NCBI GenBank assembly: GCA_022385755.1
Contig: MU278352.1
Coordinates: 186,001-250,000, forward strand
Source: Trametopsis cervina
Taxonomy: Eukaryota; Basidiomycota; Agaricomycetes; Polyporales; Irpicaceae
Reading direction: 5' to 3'
Length of the DNA stretch: 64,000 nucleotides
Part shown: positions 10,752 to 21,493 of the stretch, piece after piece
How the letters are laid out: every line of letters begins with the position of its first letter
Position numbering within the stretch: the stretch's first letter is position 1
Notes under the pieces: generated by a model
Seen by the model: the letters and a program-made list of their open reading frames with translations, nothing else
What the model was told of the DNA's origin: nothing
Database searches by the model: none
Position numbers and translations under genes: made by a program

Positions 10752-10977
10752 TCAAGCTAACACCTTCGACAGTGTCCACATGGGCACGGTCATCGACATC
10801 TTCTTTTCGCCCTCAACCAGTGTCTCTCCTTGAACGACGAAACCGATGGCCTTGTAGAATGCCAGCTGCGATCAGAATAGATAGGAGCTGAGGACACAGT
10901 TATAAGCTTACATTACTACCCCCGGCCTCAATCTCCACCACCAGCTGCCTCGCACCCTCGGGACTATTTGCTATGAC
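10752..10977 (-). pseudogene. Truncated GNAT gene (last two exons only)
   Basis: Two exons are intact and in phase: 10977-10912 (reads VIANSPEGARQLVVEIEAGG) and 10865-10752 (reads LAFYKAIGFVVQGETLVEGE and ends WTLSKVLA, stop). They are almost the same as the last two exons of the GNAT gene at 14331-15362. Upstream of 10977 the similarity stops and the five N-terminal exons, including the acetyl-CoA loop, are absent. It is a truncated duplicate, not an active enzyme. Confidence 0.8.
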
Positions 10978-11149
10978 CTAAGGCATGATACGGCATAAGG
11001 TTGCAAACGTTCGCAGTCGGCTGCACCCTCATATCTGGCAGATCAAAGGAGGCAATAATTTGGGTGAATATATCTTATGCATCGCCTTGAAAGGGAACTG
11101 CTCACAGACTGAGATCGGGCTTGTCGGCACGACGAGTGATATGAGCAGA

Positions 11150-11576
11150 CGGCGCGGACAGTGCAGCTGATGGCTCATTGAGAGGCAGAAGAACTGTGAT
11201 GGCTAGGCTAGCCGCAGGAAGCTGAACCCATCAGGGTCCGTCGACGCCCAGTCTTTGAGCGCGTCCGGACCATCGAGGGAGTAGTGCACGTTGCATGAAC
11301 ACCTTGCGCTGCGTCTCCAGAGGCATGAGCTCTGAGAAGTTTTCGATTCTATAGGCTACAGACGGACGGGTAATGGTGGTGAGAACGATGACGGATAGGT
11401 GCATGTGCATGTGCAAAAACAAATGAGGTGCTCACTGTAGTGGTGCTGTGCTGGCTGGCTGCGAGCGTGAGCTTGATATGCTATGAACAAGACAGCAGAA
11501 GCAACACAGCAACGAGCACAAGGCTCGCCACGATTGCACGGCGTGCGACGGTGTCCGATGTGATGGGGCTGTTCAT
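11150..11576 (-). pseudogene. UstYa-like (DUF3328) protein remnant
   Basis: UstYa-like proteins are membrane-anchored oxidases that often act in fungal peptide natural-product pathways and carry HxxHC motifs. Here, reading leftward from an ATG at 11576, there is a short N-terminus and one membrane helix (IVASLVLVAVLLLL), then an in-frame stop. After frame changes come the segments HYSLDGPDALKDWASTDPDG and GFSFLRLA, and then FCLSMSHQLHCPR, which matches the first HxxHC motif of the family. The second HxxHC motif was not found and the frame breaks at least twice. The remnant lies exactly where the truncated GNAT gene lost its 5' exons. The family call depends mainly on the HQLHC segment. Confidence 0.45.
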
Positions 11577-12768
11577 GGGGCGATGGTCCCAACGAGATCC
11601 GAGCCAGAGGTCAGACCTGGAACTTCTGTTGTATGCTGTTGTCGACGCCAATGCCACTCCAATGCAGCCTTTTTTCTAATAACAGAGTCCGTGGTTGGAT
11701 GACATGAAAATGAGGCGTCCGCAAGACTGATGTTCTCCAACTAGATGGGCGTCGCTGTCGACGGCCGGGACGACTTGCCCGAGGGCAAGGCCACGACAAA
11801 CTCATCGGAAAGACACAGAAGGTCGGTCACTATATGCATGCACAGCCTGAGCGGATACTGATCATTATCGATGGCTAGGTCGATGGCAAAATACGCACGA
11901 ACCGGAGATGCACAAAAAGGGCAAGCTGGCAGGGAGGACGCTGCAGCTGGCCGTGCCCGAGCTCCTTATGATTAAGCACACCATCGATGTCTTGAGAGCC
12001 ACCGTTTATCGTTTTCAAATGTAGCGCTGCATTTGCAGTACTAACCCATGTAATATGCGGAGATCCCATGTCTTAGCGTCCTTCTTGCCTTGTCTACGAA
12101 ACTGGGCCCGTTCATCCGTTAATCTGGAGCACAAAGTGCCATGTAGGGAAGGCTGTGCCTTACTGGCTGTGTTTCAACCTTGGCTTCTACAAGTAGCAGA
12201 AATCTAGGGTCCACGAAGAACAGCTTCCAGAATTGTTTGCAAGCCACATTGAAACCGAGACACGTCGTGCTGCAGGCGATACGTCGATCTATATCACTGT
12301 CAGCCCCGACTGTCCCGAGATGTAATGTGAATGTGTCGGAATCATACTACCTTCGCGAGCAGAGGTGTATACACCCTGCCCGGAACCAGTCAGCTGCCTG
12401 CTCACTGGGTCAGTAAAATCCTCAGTCTAGTTTATGTATAAATCTTACATTCTAGGTTGTTGGATAAGAGGTACAATTTTGAAAGCTTTCTGATCTATTT
12501 TATTCACCGATAAATCGTTCATTTGGAGCAGCGGCTATATGTGGTGTCTCGGCATGGCTGAGTTCAATGTAGGTGACACCGCAGCACGGCCACCACTTCT
12601 AGTCTATCCGTCTGCTTGGAGAGAGATAGCCACGTTTGAGCACAATGACTCACCGTGTGCGCAAAAAACGCACGGTTACGGATTTGGACGACCCGATACA
12701 TACAGCGTTCTGTCGTAGTTTGTCCTGATGGTTCCAGTGTGACCAAGTCAGGACTAGTGTGGCGCGCT
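11577..12768. other. Intergenic region without recognised genes
   Basis: Short open frames on both strands have no recognisable domains, no splice partners and no match elsewhere in the window. It separates the two copies of the segmental duplication. Confidence 0.4.
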
Positions 12769-13028
12769 AATTGATACCGCGCTCACGTGACCGAAGGATC
12801 TCCACTGAGTGCCCGCGTACAGAGTCCGTTTGACCACCACCTTGGACACGCACCCTGACTTCATTGCGATTATCGATGGTTATGAGGCGTCCAGCTAGCA
12901 AGGCTGCACATGAACGACGAAATGTTCGAAGCCTCGAGGCTCTCCGTCCACACCTCTTTTATAACCAGCCTCGACGCTCATATCCCCGCAGACGGTTGAT
13001 TTACATCCCCTCGCCTCTTTCTTTCGAT

Positions 13029-13536
13029 ATGGCAACTGCACAAGACAGCAGCCCTCTCTCCAGCCCTCTCTCCAGCCCCCCACCTAGCCCACCAGGCAAA
13101 GGTGAGTGTGTAATGTCGCAAGACAGCATGATGGCAATTAACCCACGCTGGTGCAGGTACTCAGCCCGCCGTCCAGTTTCCATTCCAGCCAGGCAGTCCC
13201 TCCACCTTTGTAACACCGAAACATGCGGACACGGCCAACGGCCCACCTGGTACGCCACGCAAGGACAATAACAACCTTGCAGGTGGGCGAAACCCGTCTC
13301 TCTCTCCCAACAGCACTTCCGACAGCGAGACAACTCGGTCGCCTACTGTATCGAACGCTTCGACCGGTACCCGCATGTTTCGGTCGAACCCCAACAGTAC
13401 CGATGCGCCGTTTAATACAAACTTGCTCAATGCCTTGCAGCAACAGGTTAATGACGCGAGGCAGAGGGAGGACCGTCTGTGGGAGCAGTTGAAGATAGCC
13501 CAGGATAGGGTGAAGGAGTTGGAGGGTGCTCGCTGA
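13029..13536 (+). CDS. Small Ser/Pro-rich coiled-coil protein (copy B)
   Basis: Two exons (13029-13101, 13157-13536) with a 55-nt intron give 150 residues. It is the paralog of the gene at 9579. The N-terminus has a tandem SPLSS repeat and a proline run; the middle is identical in large part (TQPAVQFPFQPGSPSTF, RNPSLSPNSTSDSETT). An extra segment (TPKHADTANGPPGTPRKDNN region) is absent from copy A. The C-terminal coiled coil is short, with one DARQRE unit followed by LWEQLKIAQDRVKELEGAR. Both copies keep an open frame and both splice sites, which suggests selection. Function unknown. Confidence 0.65.
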
Positions 13537-13871
13537 TTAGTCGTTGTCACAACCTAAACAAATGCCTCGATCCGCTTACGCACTTGTTACTGAAATGTAC
13601 GATTTGCAAATTGTAAACTATCTTTTCGATGTGACGTTTAGTCCAGCAGACTGATAAATTAGGCACATGCATCGGCGAAGAAACAAAAATGTAGACTAAC
13701 TTTACCGTGCGTGGCAGACCTTGCATTTGCATCTCTTGCCCACTGTGGCGCGGCATTGACGGGCTCTGTACCAGGCTAAGCACCACTCACATCATAGCCG
13801 CCACAGGCATCCACTTATCAGTAAATACCACGACACATATTTCGTTCACGGAATTTACCGTCGCCGTGTTG

Positions 13872-14100
13872 GCTCTCGACACCATTCAGGTCGGGTGCAA
13901 CACAAAGTTCGACGAGATGGTCTTCATTGACGACCACGGCATCCCGGAGGCCCAAACACGTGCCTCGAGCAGTACTATGACGTCCCCGTCGATACCCTCA
14001 GAAATACTGGGCCATGGTCTCACGACGCTACTTCCAAGGTCACCAGCGATATGCAGTCCAGGAGAAGCACAGGCGTGCATACCGACACGCTTGCCTCCTC
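13872..14100 (+). pseudogene. Decayed coding fragment of unknown family
   Basis: A readable stretch CNTKFDEMVFIDDHGIPEAQ changes frame once and continues as LEQYYDVPVDTLRNTGPWSH and DATSKVTSDMQSRRSTG. The shift is a single frame change near 13963. The corresponding part of copy A has lost most of this by deletion. I recognise no family. Confidence 0.35.
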
Positions 14101-14330
14101 ATTAACAACTATGCCAAGTAGGATTGCGGCACACTCCAGTGCTGGTACTAACGTGCGCGGGGTGTCACTTCAAATCGGACGTCAGTAGTTATGCATTGAG
14201 CAGCCACATGCACTGCCCTGTTCCTAGGAACGCCGTATTATGTATGGGCTTTCTCTGAGAGCACCGAGTGTGATACAATATATTGATTCAACGGAGGTAC
14301 CGTAGCGATGAAGTCCGTGATGTGAACAGC

Positions 14331-15362
14331 TCAAGCTAACACCTTCGACAGTGTCCACATAGGCACAGTCGTCGACATCTTCTTTTCGCCCTCGACTAGT
14401 ATCTCTCCTTGAACGACGAAACCGATGGCCTTGTAGAATGCCAGCTACGACGCACATGGTGTCAGAAGATATAGGAGCCGAGGCCGAGGAAACAGTTACA
14501 AGCTTACATTATCCTCAGTCTCAGTCTCCACCACCATATGCTTCGCACCCTCAGGACTATTGGCTATGACCTGAGGTGTGATACAATATAAGTGCATCAT
14601 ATCTTACGGGCAACGTAGTACTCACGTTCTCCTCTACGAATCTCACGAGGGCACTTCCAATGCCACGGCGCTGGAAGTCGTTGCGCACGCCAAGAAGTTG
14701 CAGATGCCATCCAGAATGTTTGTATTCCGGTCCACCGTACGCTTTGTCGTTGAACGCGCCATAAGCGGGCCAGAACTAGCGGTGATGTCAATATCGCAAT
14801 GTACCGACGGCCGTGGAAAGACGCACGCAGTCTGTCCACCAGGCAGGCATTTCAGGATACGCCTTCCCGAGGTCACTCATGAATTGATCAAAACCTTGTT
14901 CGGATTGACCCTCTCTGAACACGTCTCGTCAGCTGCACGCCAAACGAGAATAGCCTAGAGACAATCACGCACGACTCCAGTAATTCTTGGCCCGGTCCGA
15001 ACCATACGGCTGCACCGACGGCGTCGCCAGACTCTGTCTCTGCGACATATACAAGTCCTCCAACAAGCGCAGCTTTGATTTGGGCGCGGTTGCAGTCCGA
15101 CAGCAACTCGAAATGGCCTCCGAGAAGGATATTGTATAGACAATCTGGGAGGATATCGGTAAGGCTACGCGGCAACGCGTACGGTTCAATTTCTAGGAAA
15201 CACACCATCCGCGAAAGCATCGTCCATGACGCTCGTTGCTGCATCCACATCCGCTTCTGTGCGCCTGTGAGTTGGATTATTCTATGCACGCTCTGTATCG
15301 TACCCACCACATGCATCCTTGCTTAGCTGCCGGACCTTGACAGTGAGTCGTTGTGTGGCCAT
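14331..15362 (-). CDS. GNAT-family N-acetyltransferase, paralog 3
   Basis: Seven exons read leftward and join in phase: 15362-15308, 15256-15206, 15144-14973, 14914-14827, 14775-14626, 14570-14508 and 14444-14331, for about 230 residues. Exons 2, 3, 4, 5 and 7 have exactly the same lengths as in paralog 2 (51, 172, 88, 150, 114 nt). Motifs in order are EADVDAATSVMDDAF, LLGGHFELLSDCNRAQI, VGAAVWFGPGQELLE, PAWW, SGWHLQLLGVRNDFQRRGIG with the acetyl-CoA loop, then HMVVETETED and LAFYKAIGFVVQGE. All junctions are canonical GT-AG. It is inverted relative to paralogs 1 and 2 and sits at the edge of duplication copy B; its truncated twin is at 10752. The substrate is unknown. Confidence 0.82.
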
Positions 15363-15918
15363 TAGGAAGATATCGTGTCTTGGATGCTGAGCGGCGAGCG
15401 AGATTGTTCGTAGCGCGACTGCAGGCAGGGAGGTGGAATGTGAAGGATAGAACCTCAGATGGTGTGTAGAATCTGAAAGCAGACGTGTTCTACCTGTCAA
15501 AGACGGACAATGTGTGCTGAGAGGTGGATAGAGTACACGAAGCTAATGCTCCGACTCCAGACGTCGTGTAGACACTGGAGTGAACGTGACGAGGAATCTA
15601 CTGCATAAATAGCTTTTTTTGTTGGTAGCATGGTCGTATGTGCGATAAGCTCAGGTACACAGTAACTGGAGAGACGGGAGTTTGAGTGTACCATAGTGAA
15701 ATAAGAACGAAAGGGCAGCGGGCTATCACCGCGGATCACGGAATTCGGAGGCTCCTGTATTAGGAAATTCTCAAGCGTTTCTTCTTGCTTTCATGAGCGC
15801 GTTAGTTGTGTTTCTTGCCTGCCTTGCTTGTCGTTTCTTCTTCCCCTCACAAGTGCGTTATTCTGCATTATGTTCGCACCGCCAAACATTGACCATTCTT
15901 ATCTCAACTTATTCTCTC
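15363..15918. other. Divergent intergenic region
   Basis: This is the region between the GNAT start and the start of the protease-like pseudogene. No other feature seen. Confidence 0.4.
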
Positions 15919-17753
15919 ATGACAGTGTATATTCCTCCAGGACTGGACCTGGACCAGAGTTTCCTCGAAGCGTGTTTGGCTTCCAACCGCCTCGGGTCGT
16001 CCTCAGCCCCTATCTCTCCCTACGTAGCCGAGATACTTGCCTCTACTGCTCCCTCCCCCTCCCGCCAGTCTCTCAGGGAAAAGTATCCGAACACCTTCAC
16101 CGACTTTCGCGGTCATGGCACTCCTTGCATTTACAAGTCTGGTCCTGAATGGCCCTATCGAGACAACGCATGGGGCCTCTTCCGGGAGGTTCGCCCGGTT
16201 CATCACCACCCTATTCAGCCTACCTGGATCTCAATCGGCACACAAATATGCAACAGCCTCGAGTCCCAACGCATTGCGTGGACGTCTGTGAACCCCCTCT
16301 CCTACGCCGATGCTGGGGAACCCGAACCCCATTGCCCGCTCGTTATATGCGTCGGTTTAAAACCTGGCTCCCTCCTTTACGAAGCCGCTGTTGCTGCTGC
16401 TACCATCGTCGAGAGCATCCTCACCAGTGCTGGGTTCCCCGAAGTAGAGGTGGCGTTCATTGAGTCGGTAGTGACTCGTTCTTCCGGTCCCAAGCTGCTC
16501 TCATTCGATGAGCCGCTTTTCCCCACCCTTTCAGACACAGTCCCTAACCTACGCAAGCCGTTCACTCCCACTCTCGGACTTGCTATTGCGCCTCGCACGA
16601 GCCCGCACTATGAAGGGACGGCCGGTCTCTACTTTCGCCTGTCAAAAGATGACGATCGCGTCGCGGTCCTCACATGTGCTCACGTTGCTCGCCCTCCTCC
16701 TGTCAACCGAGACACAGGTATGACCCATGAAAGTGTTATCCAGCGTCGTCAGCGTCGGGAGGAAATTGTCGTGCTCGGTAATTGGGGATTCGACAGGGCC
16801 GTTGGAGCCATGATGGCCACTATTGGAGGCCACCTCTTGTCTATAGACCATTGGATCGGTGCCCTTAGCAGACTTGGGGATCCCGTGGAGGGTGAAAAGA
16901 TGCAAGTGACAGAGGTCCGCAAGGGCTACCTGCATTCGGTAGCAAAAGCGACAGGGAGATACTGGAGGCGAAGGAGCTTCATAGTGAGGTCACCCAACAA
17001 TACACCACACTTGGCCAACGCACGATTGGGTTCGTACTTCACTCCACTAAGATTGAGAGCAAACCGTACAGCTTTACCCAAGACTGGGCTCTTATCGAGC
17101 TCTATAACGATAAGATAGACTGGACGACGTTCCAAGGTAATAAACTTTGGCTCGGTGCGTGTTTCTCCATACACATTTCATCTCTCGTCTCCCTCTCATC
17201 CACCACTTCTTGACTTTGACTTTGACCTGACTCTCATTTCATTCCTCCCGTCAGCTGGGAATCTGTCGTTCATTGATTTTGTACAGACCCTGTTTCCCCG
17301 TAATCAAGACCAAACAGACAACGATTACCCTATTGATGGCCTCCTCCAGGCCTGCGACTTTGTCCCGGAGGCCGAGTTTCATAGCCCGCAACACGTCGAT
17401 ACTCATGGGAAGAAGTGTCTGCTTGTTGTGAAAAATGGGCTTACCACAGGGACTACCGTCGGTCGTGTCAACGGCCTCGAGTCCTTCACGCGCTCCCAGG
17501 CGACAACGGCGTTGTTCGAATATCCACCGAGATTGCTGTATTGCCGTTCGACCGGGACCGCCGCCAATTTTCTGACAGGGGAGATTCGGGCTCGGTCGTC
17601 CTTGATAGGAAAGGCCGCATTGTTGGACTCCTCACCGGCGGCTCAGGCCCCATCGGCGAGGTCGACATTTCGTATATCACCCCATACTGGTGGATCCAAG
17701 AACAGATCAAATCCGAGTTTCCCGACAGTTTCCTCTACGACGTTGTCGAGTAG
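15919..17753 (+). pseudogene. Trypsin-like peptidase-domain protein, broken by two frameshifts
   Basis: This belongs to a basidiomycete family with a trypsin-like fold at the C-terminus and a long N-terminal domain (conserved block IVESILTSAGFPEVEVAFIE). The probable triad is visible: histidine in VAVLTCAHVA, aspartate in TQDWALIELY and serine in RGDSGSVVLDRKGR. A 100-nt intron (17155-17254) keeps phase. The frame is broken twice. Near 16944-16947 (AAAA run) the frame jumps from KGYLHSVAK to SDREILEAKELHSEVTQQYT. Near 17497-17502 it jumps from ESFTRSQ to GDNGVVRISTEIAVLPFD. Each is repaired conceptually by one missing base. No intron of normal size fits either place. Either this is a young pseudogene or two single-base deletions are sequencing errors. 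The rest of the frame is intact over about 550 residues. Confidence 0.65.
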
Positions 17754-17938
17754 GAAGACGCAAAGTCAATCCACAAGCCCGAGACACGCACCTCTTCTCA
17801 TATTCTCATCAATGTAGTTCTAATTGTCTTCGTTGTCTCATCATATCTCAGTCTTGGCCGTCCTATATATTGGTCTGTTCCTAATAGCAATGTCGTGAAT
17901 AGGCGTCCAAATTTATTCTTAACTTATCTCCAACAGCC

Positions 17939-18169
17939 GGAGCATTTTCCTCTCATGTTATTGTCGGGAACGTCTTCAAACTCGTCAAGCTCGTGGGGTA
18001 GATCCACGACTATATGCTCGGCCCCCTTTCAGCCTTCGCAGAGCATCCGACATGGGCCGTTGCTCACACGGAGATAACCACAGACACCAACTTATCGGTC
18101 TTCGCAGCGACAATTGATCCGACTCTTCATCGGGGCTGCTACTTCGGGTTCGACGCGTCCATGCATTAA
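17939..18169 (+). pseudogene. Decayed coding fragment with in-frame stop
   Basis: One frame reads GAFSSHVIVGNVFKLVKLVG, a stop, then IHDYMLGPLSAFAEHPTWAV and on to RGCYFGFDASMH before a stop. Apart from one TAG (17999-18001) the frame is open and its composition looks coding. I do not recognise the family. Confidence 0.3.
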
Positions 18170-18365
18170 GCCTTGGAAGTGCAGTACCAGTGACCTACAA
18201 ACGCCGCGTTATAGGTAGTTCTTGATATGGCATGAATCACGACACAATAAATTAATGCGATAGAAGTACTGTAACAACATGAAAGCAAGTGTCCTTTACC
18301 TGTCACACCACCGGAGATCCAGTATGCAATTTGTGTAGCAAGAGAACCAGGATGGGTCGCGGCGA

Positions 18366-20312
18366 TCAGCCGCCTTGTGGCTTCAACTGCACGCCCAAAT
18401 GTGATAGTATCTCGAAACATATGACAAGAAGTAGCTGACCGACGAGGTCCACGAGTGCTGAATGTATCGGAAGTGCGTACATGTCCGGGTCTAGGTCCCT
18501 TTTCCAGAGGAAGTTGGTGAGCGCCTGTGCAAGAAACAAAGACGCGATGACCTGATAAGAAATTGACAGCGATGTTAGCTGCGAATTGTTTAAAATCACG
18601 GGAGCGGACGCACAGCGACAACGAAGAAAAACAGAGAGGCTGCGAGAAAAACGAAAGGGACGCGTAGCCATCCGAGGGCACGCAGGGTTGCAAGAAATGC
18701 AATTTCGATGGGGAATGTCACACAGCATAGTGTGATCATCACCAATCGAGGAGCCGGAGGGGATCGCACGGGTGTAGGCGGTTTGCTGGCTGACACGTCT
18801 TCCGTTGAGGCTGTAGGCAGCCCCGTGAAGGAGTAAGTTGCAGCATGTAAGGCGGTGGATAACCGCGAGACGAATATCGAGCCGACATTTCCTGGAAGAC
18901 CTGAGAGCCGACTTGAGCCCCACACACACATTGTACTTGATCATAGTATGACTCACCACTGATGACAGCGGCCAAGAGAGCAAACCCTTCGAATCGACTG
19001 ACGAATAAATCAAGCACAATGCCGGTGCCGCAGCTGATGACCATCGCAGCAAATAACGGCACCCAGCCCACTAAGAGGAGGTGACTGACTCGACGATTAC
19101 CACGAGTGACAAATGCCCAGCCGATAGCTGCAACGGTCAGCAAAATGATAATAATGAGTGGTACGGGCGTGTTTATGAGGACGATATTGACGGAGGAGGC
19201 TAATCCAAGGAGCAATAGTGTTATCAAGTCACCCAAGCAGGCGGCGACGGGCGGTGCAATATTGTCTGCACCAGGTGTGAGATTTCTGAAAGGTAAAAGG
19301 CGGAGGGGGCATACCAGGATCCAGACCAAATTTGCGGCACAAAATGACGAGCCCGCACATGAATGAGCCAAGCAGAACGCTCGACATGCATGCGGCCAGC
19401 ATAGCCGATGACGCCGTGACAATAAACCTGCACGCAGAACATTAATCTTAATCAGCTACCCAACGTTCATACAAGGATCCAGCGCACTCTGTCAGGCCTC
19501 CTGGATCGCTTTTCGGGAGTGGTGACGGCCGCGGACGTCTCGGAGCCAATGTCCGTCTTAATTGATTATACCGCGTGAATATACCAGTAGCTTCCGTTTG
19601 GGGCTCTTCAGATGCGTGCGCGGGCATCAACCTTCCCAGCCCAAAGGCAACAACTGCAGCCACAAAAGACACCACTGTGGCCTGCACTTGCAGCAGCGTC
19701 AGGTTCCCGAGCACAATCTGCCGCCGCGCCTTCGGTCTGTCTAGTTCGCCCATGTTCGCGGCCGTACTCAGCCGAGCGGAAAGATTCATCTCGAGGTTCC
19801 CCTTCAAGTTGAGTACGACTGGGATGATCATAATAAGCTCGTCCACGCGTGACATAGCTTTCCAGTGCTGTGCAGATTATTTCAGAATGAATGTGTGGCA
19901 GTAACAAGCGTACGCACCGAGACATTGTTCAGCAGCTCCCCGGTGAATAGCAGCCCGACAGTTGTCAATAAGAGTGTTGGACCAGTCTCAATTTCGTGGC
20001 GTCAGCATACGCACCGGGTGCCATAGCTAGCGAGTACACTCATACCTCGATGACAATCCGTCGAGCTTGTATCCACACGCTGACTTTCTCCATCGGCTCA
20101 TTAGCAGTGCGCGGAGGCCGCTCCCCCGCCATCAGCAGGGCTTCGTCCTCCTCTCCCGAATCATCCTCATAGTCATGTTGGCCGGAGTCGTGTTTGTGCA
20201 GTCGCGGGTCTGGTGTGATGGCGAGCTCATCTAGGGTGTCCATTTCGATGTCTTCTGAAGAATCCTCGGACAGTCTCGAATGACCAGCACCCGGAGAATG
20301 TGAGTCGGCCAT
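18366..20312 (-). CDS. SLC41/MgtE-type divalent cation (Mg2+) transporter
   Basis: SLC41 proteins are eukaryotic relatives of bacterial MgtE and move Mg2+ across membranes. Seven exons join in phase (20312-20046, 19986-19918, 19867-19473, 19427-19315, 19265-18957, 18900-18614, 18551-18366), giving about 541 residues. The cytosolic N-terminus is acidic with EDSSEDIEMDTLDEL and YEDDSGEEDEALLMAGE. Then come two MgtE-like membrane halves. The first has the family signature PVVLNLKGNLEMNLSARLST and ANMGELDRPKARRQIVLGN. The second starts at FGLDPDNIAPPVAACLGDLI, with the related motif GLPGNVGSIFVSRLSTALHA. The last exon adds two more spans (VIASLFLAQALTNFLW, VGQLLLVICFEIL). Length and duplicated signature fit the family. 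The cellular membrane is not determined; plasma or vacuolar membrane is likely. Confidence 0.85.
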
Positions 20313-21493
20313 TTTGGACGAGGGTGGGGGAGGTCTCGGAGAGGACCTTGTGGTGGATAAATACAGAGTAACTTATGAGGTTGTTTTTCGGTAAAAATTC
20401 CTAGGCCGTGGAACTTGTCGTTTTCCAGCGCCTTGGACTTTGGACCTCGCGTCTTTTGGTGTCTGTGGCGATTGCATCAAACGATCGTGCAACTGTGTGT
20501 TCTGAGCCCTGCGCTATGCGACGTACGCTTGGGCGCCTATGTTGTGATGGCGACTCAATTTGGCCGCAGCTCAACATCCAAGAGTGCTATGCAAACCGTG
20601 GCACAGACTCTATTAAACATTTTTGATTTACAAGTCATATTTCTGCCACTTAGTGGTGCCTTTGAAACCAACGTTGCTGGAGAGCATTACCGACAAATCG
20701 CCATACTAGGGCATCCGCGCATCAGGCGCCGATTACCATATATGCAAAACTTCGGCGTCCCCAGCGTGCCGCTACGGTCCGATGGGCGTCCGGGAGTACA
20801 TACTTGTGAAGGCCGTTACAGAGAGATTCATCCTACTGATACAGACCGAAAAAATTTATAGTAGGTCAATTATAATATAATAAACATGTCCTCAATTTTT
20901 GTACACATAGCGCTTGGGGACAACAACACGCAGAATATGTTGCGAGAGCGTGAGGCGCCAGCGTCTCTTTCAGCGGGACCTGCCGGACGTCAATAACTTC
21001 CAAATCAGGGCATCCATCAATTGATGGGCCCAAGGTCCTGAGTTCAAGGTTCAGAATGCACGTTTCACGTTTCACATCTCAAGGCGCAGGAATTTTTGCC
21101 GATAAATAATGTCATAGTAACTTGAATTCTCGGGATCAATCAATGTACTGATGCAGTGGCAAGTATGTTTGCAACTCGGTGCACTGCTTGTAGGGGAGAT
21201 AGCATTCGTTCCTAAAAATCATAAACAAAATTGTAGCATACACTACGGTAACTCAAGCTCTACTGTATATGTCTCGAAGCGTTGCTGTGGTCAACAAACG
21301 GTTGGCAGCAACGCCTTAGCTCGGAGCGTGACAGCCAAGAACGTGACCCGCAGATAACGCCCAGAGATGTAACAAAGTGCGATCTGGGCGCTCAACTATT
21401 TTGCTCAACTGCTCACCAGCGACCACAGCCACTGTCTGTTCTCTACCATACTCATCGCTTTACATGCTCTAATACCCTGCAAGCCTCACCAAA
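20313..21493. other. Intergenic region without clear gene
   Basis: This holds the promoters of the transporter and the PRS gene. A minus-strand frame at 20866-21075 reads like the end of a leucine-rich-repeat protein (TLGPSIDGCPDLEVIDVRQV) and could be an F-box gene remnant, but nothing joins to it. Confidence 0.35.

Larger units (their letters stand above)
9318..10977. repeat. Segmental duplication, copy A
   Basis: This block matches 12769-14570 in the same direction. Both hold a promoter segment, a coiled-coil gene, a stretch of decayed sequence, and the 3' exons of a GNAT gene on the opposite strand. Copy A lacks an internal part of the decayed stretch and stops inside the GNAT gene, so it is the truncated copy. 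Confidence 0.75.
12769..14570. repeat. Segmental duplication, copy B
   Basis: This is the more complete partner of 9318-10977. It contains the promoter block with CACGTG, the coiled-coil paralog, the decayed stretch and the 3' part of an intact GNAT gene. Confidence 0.75.
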
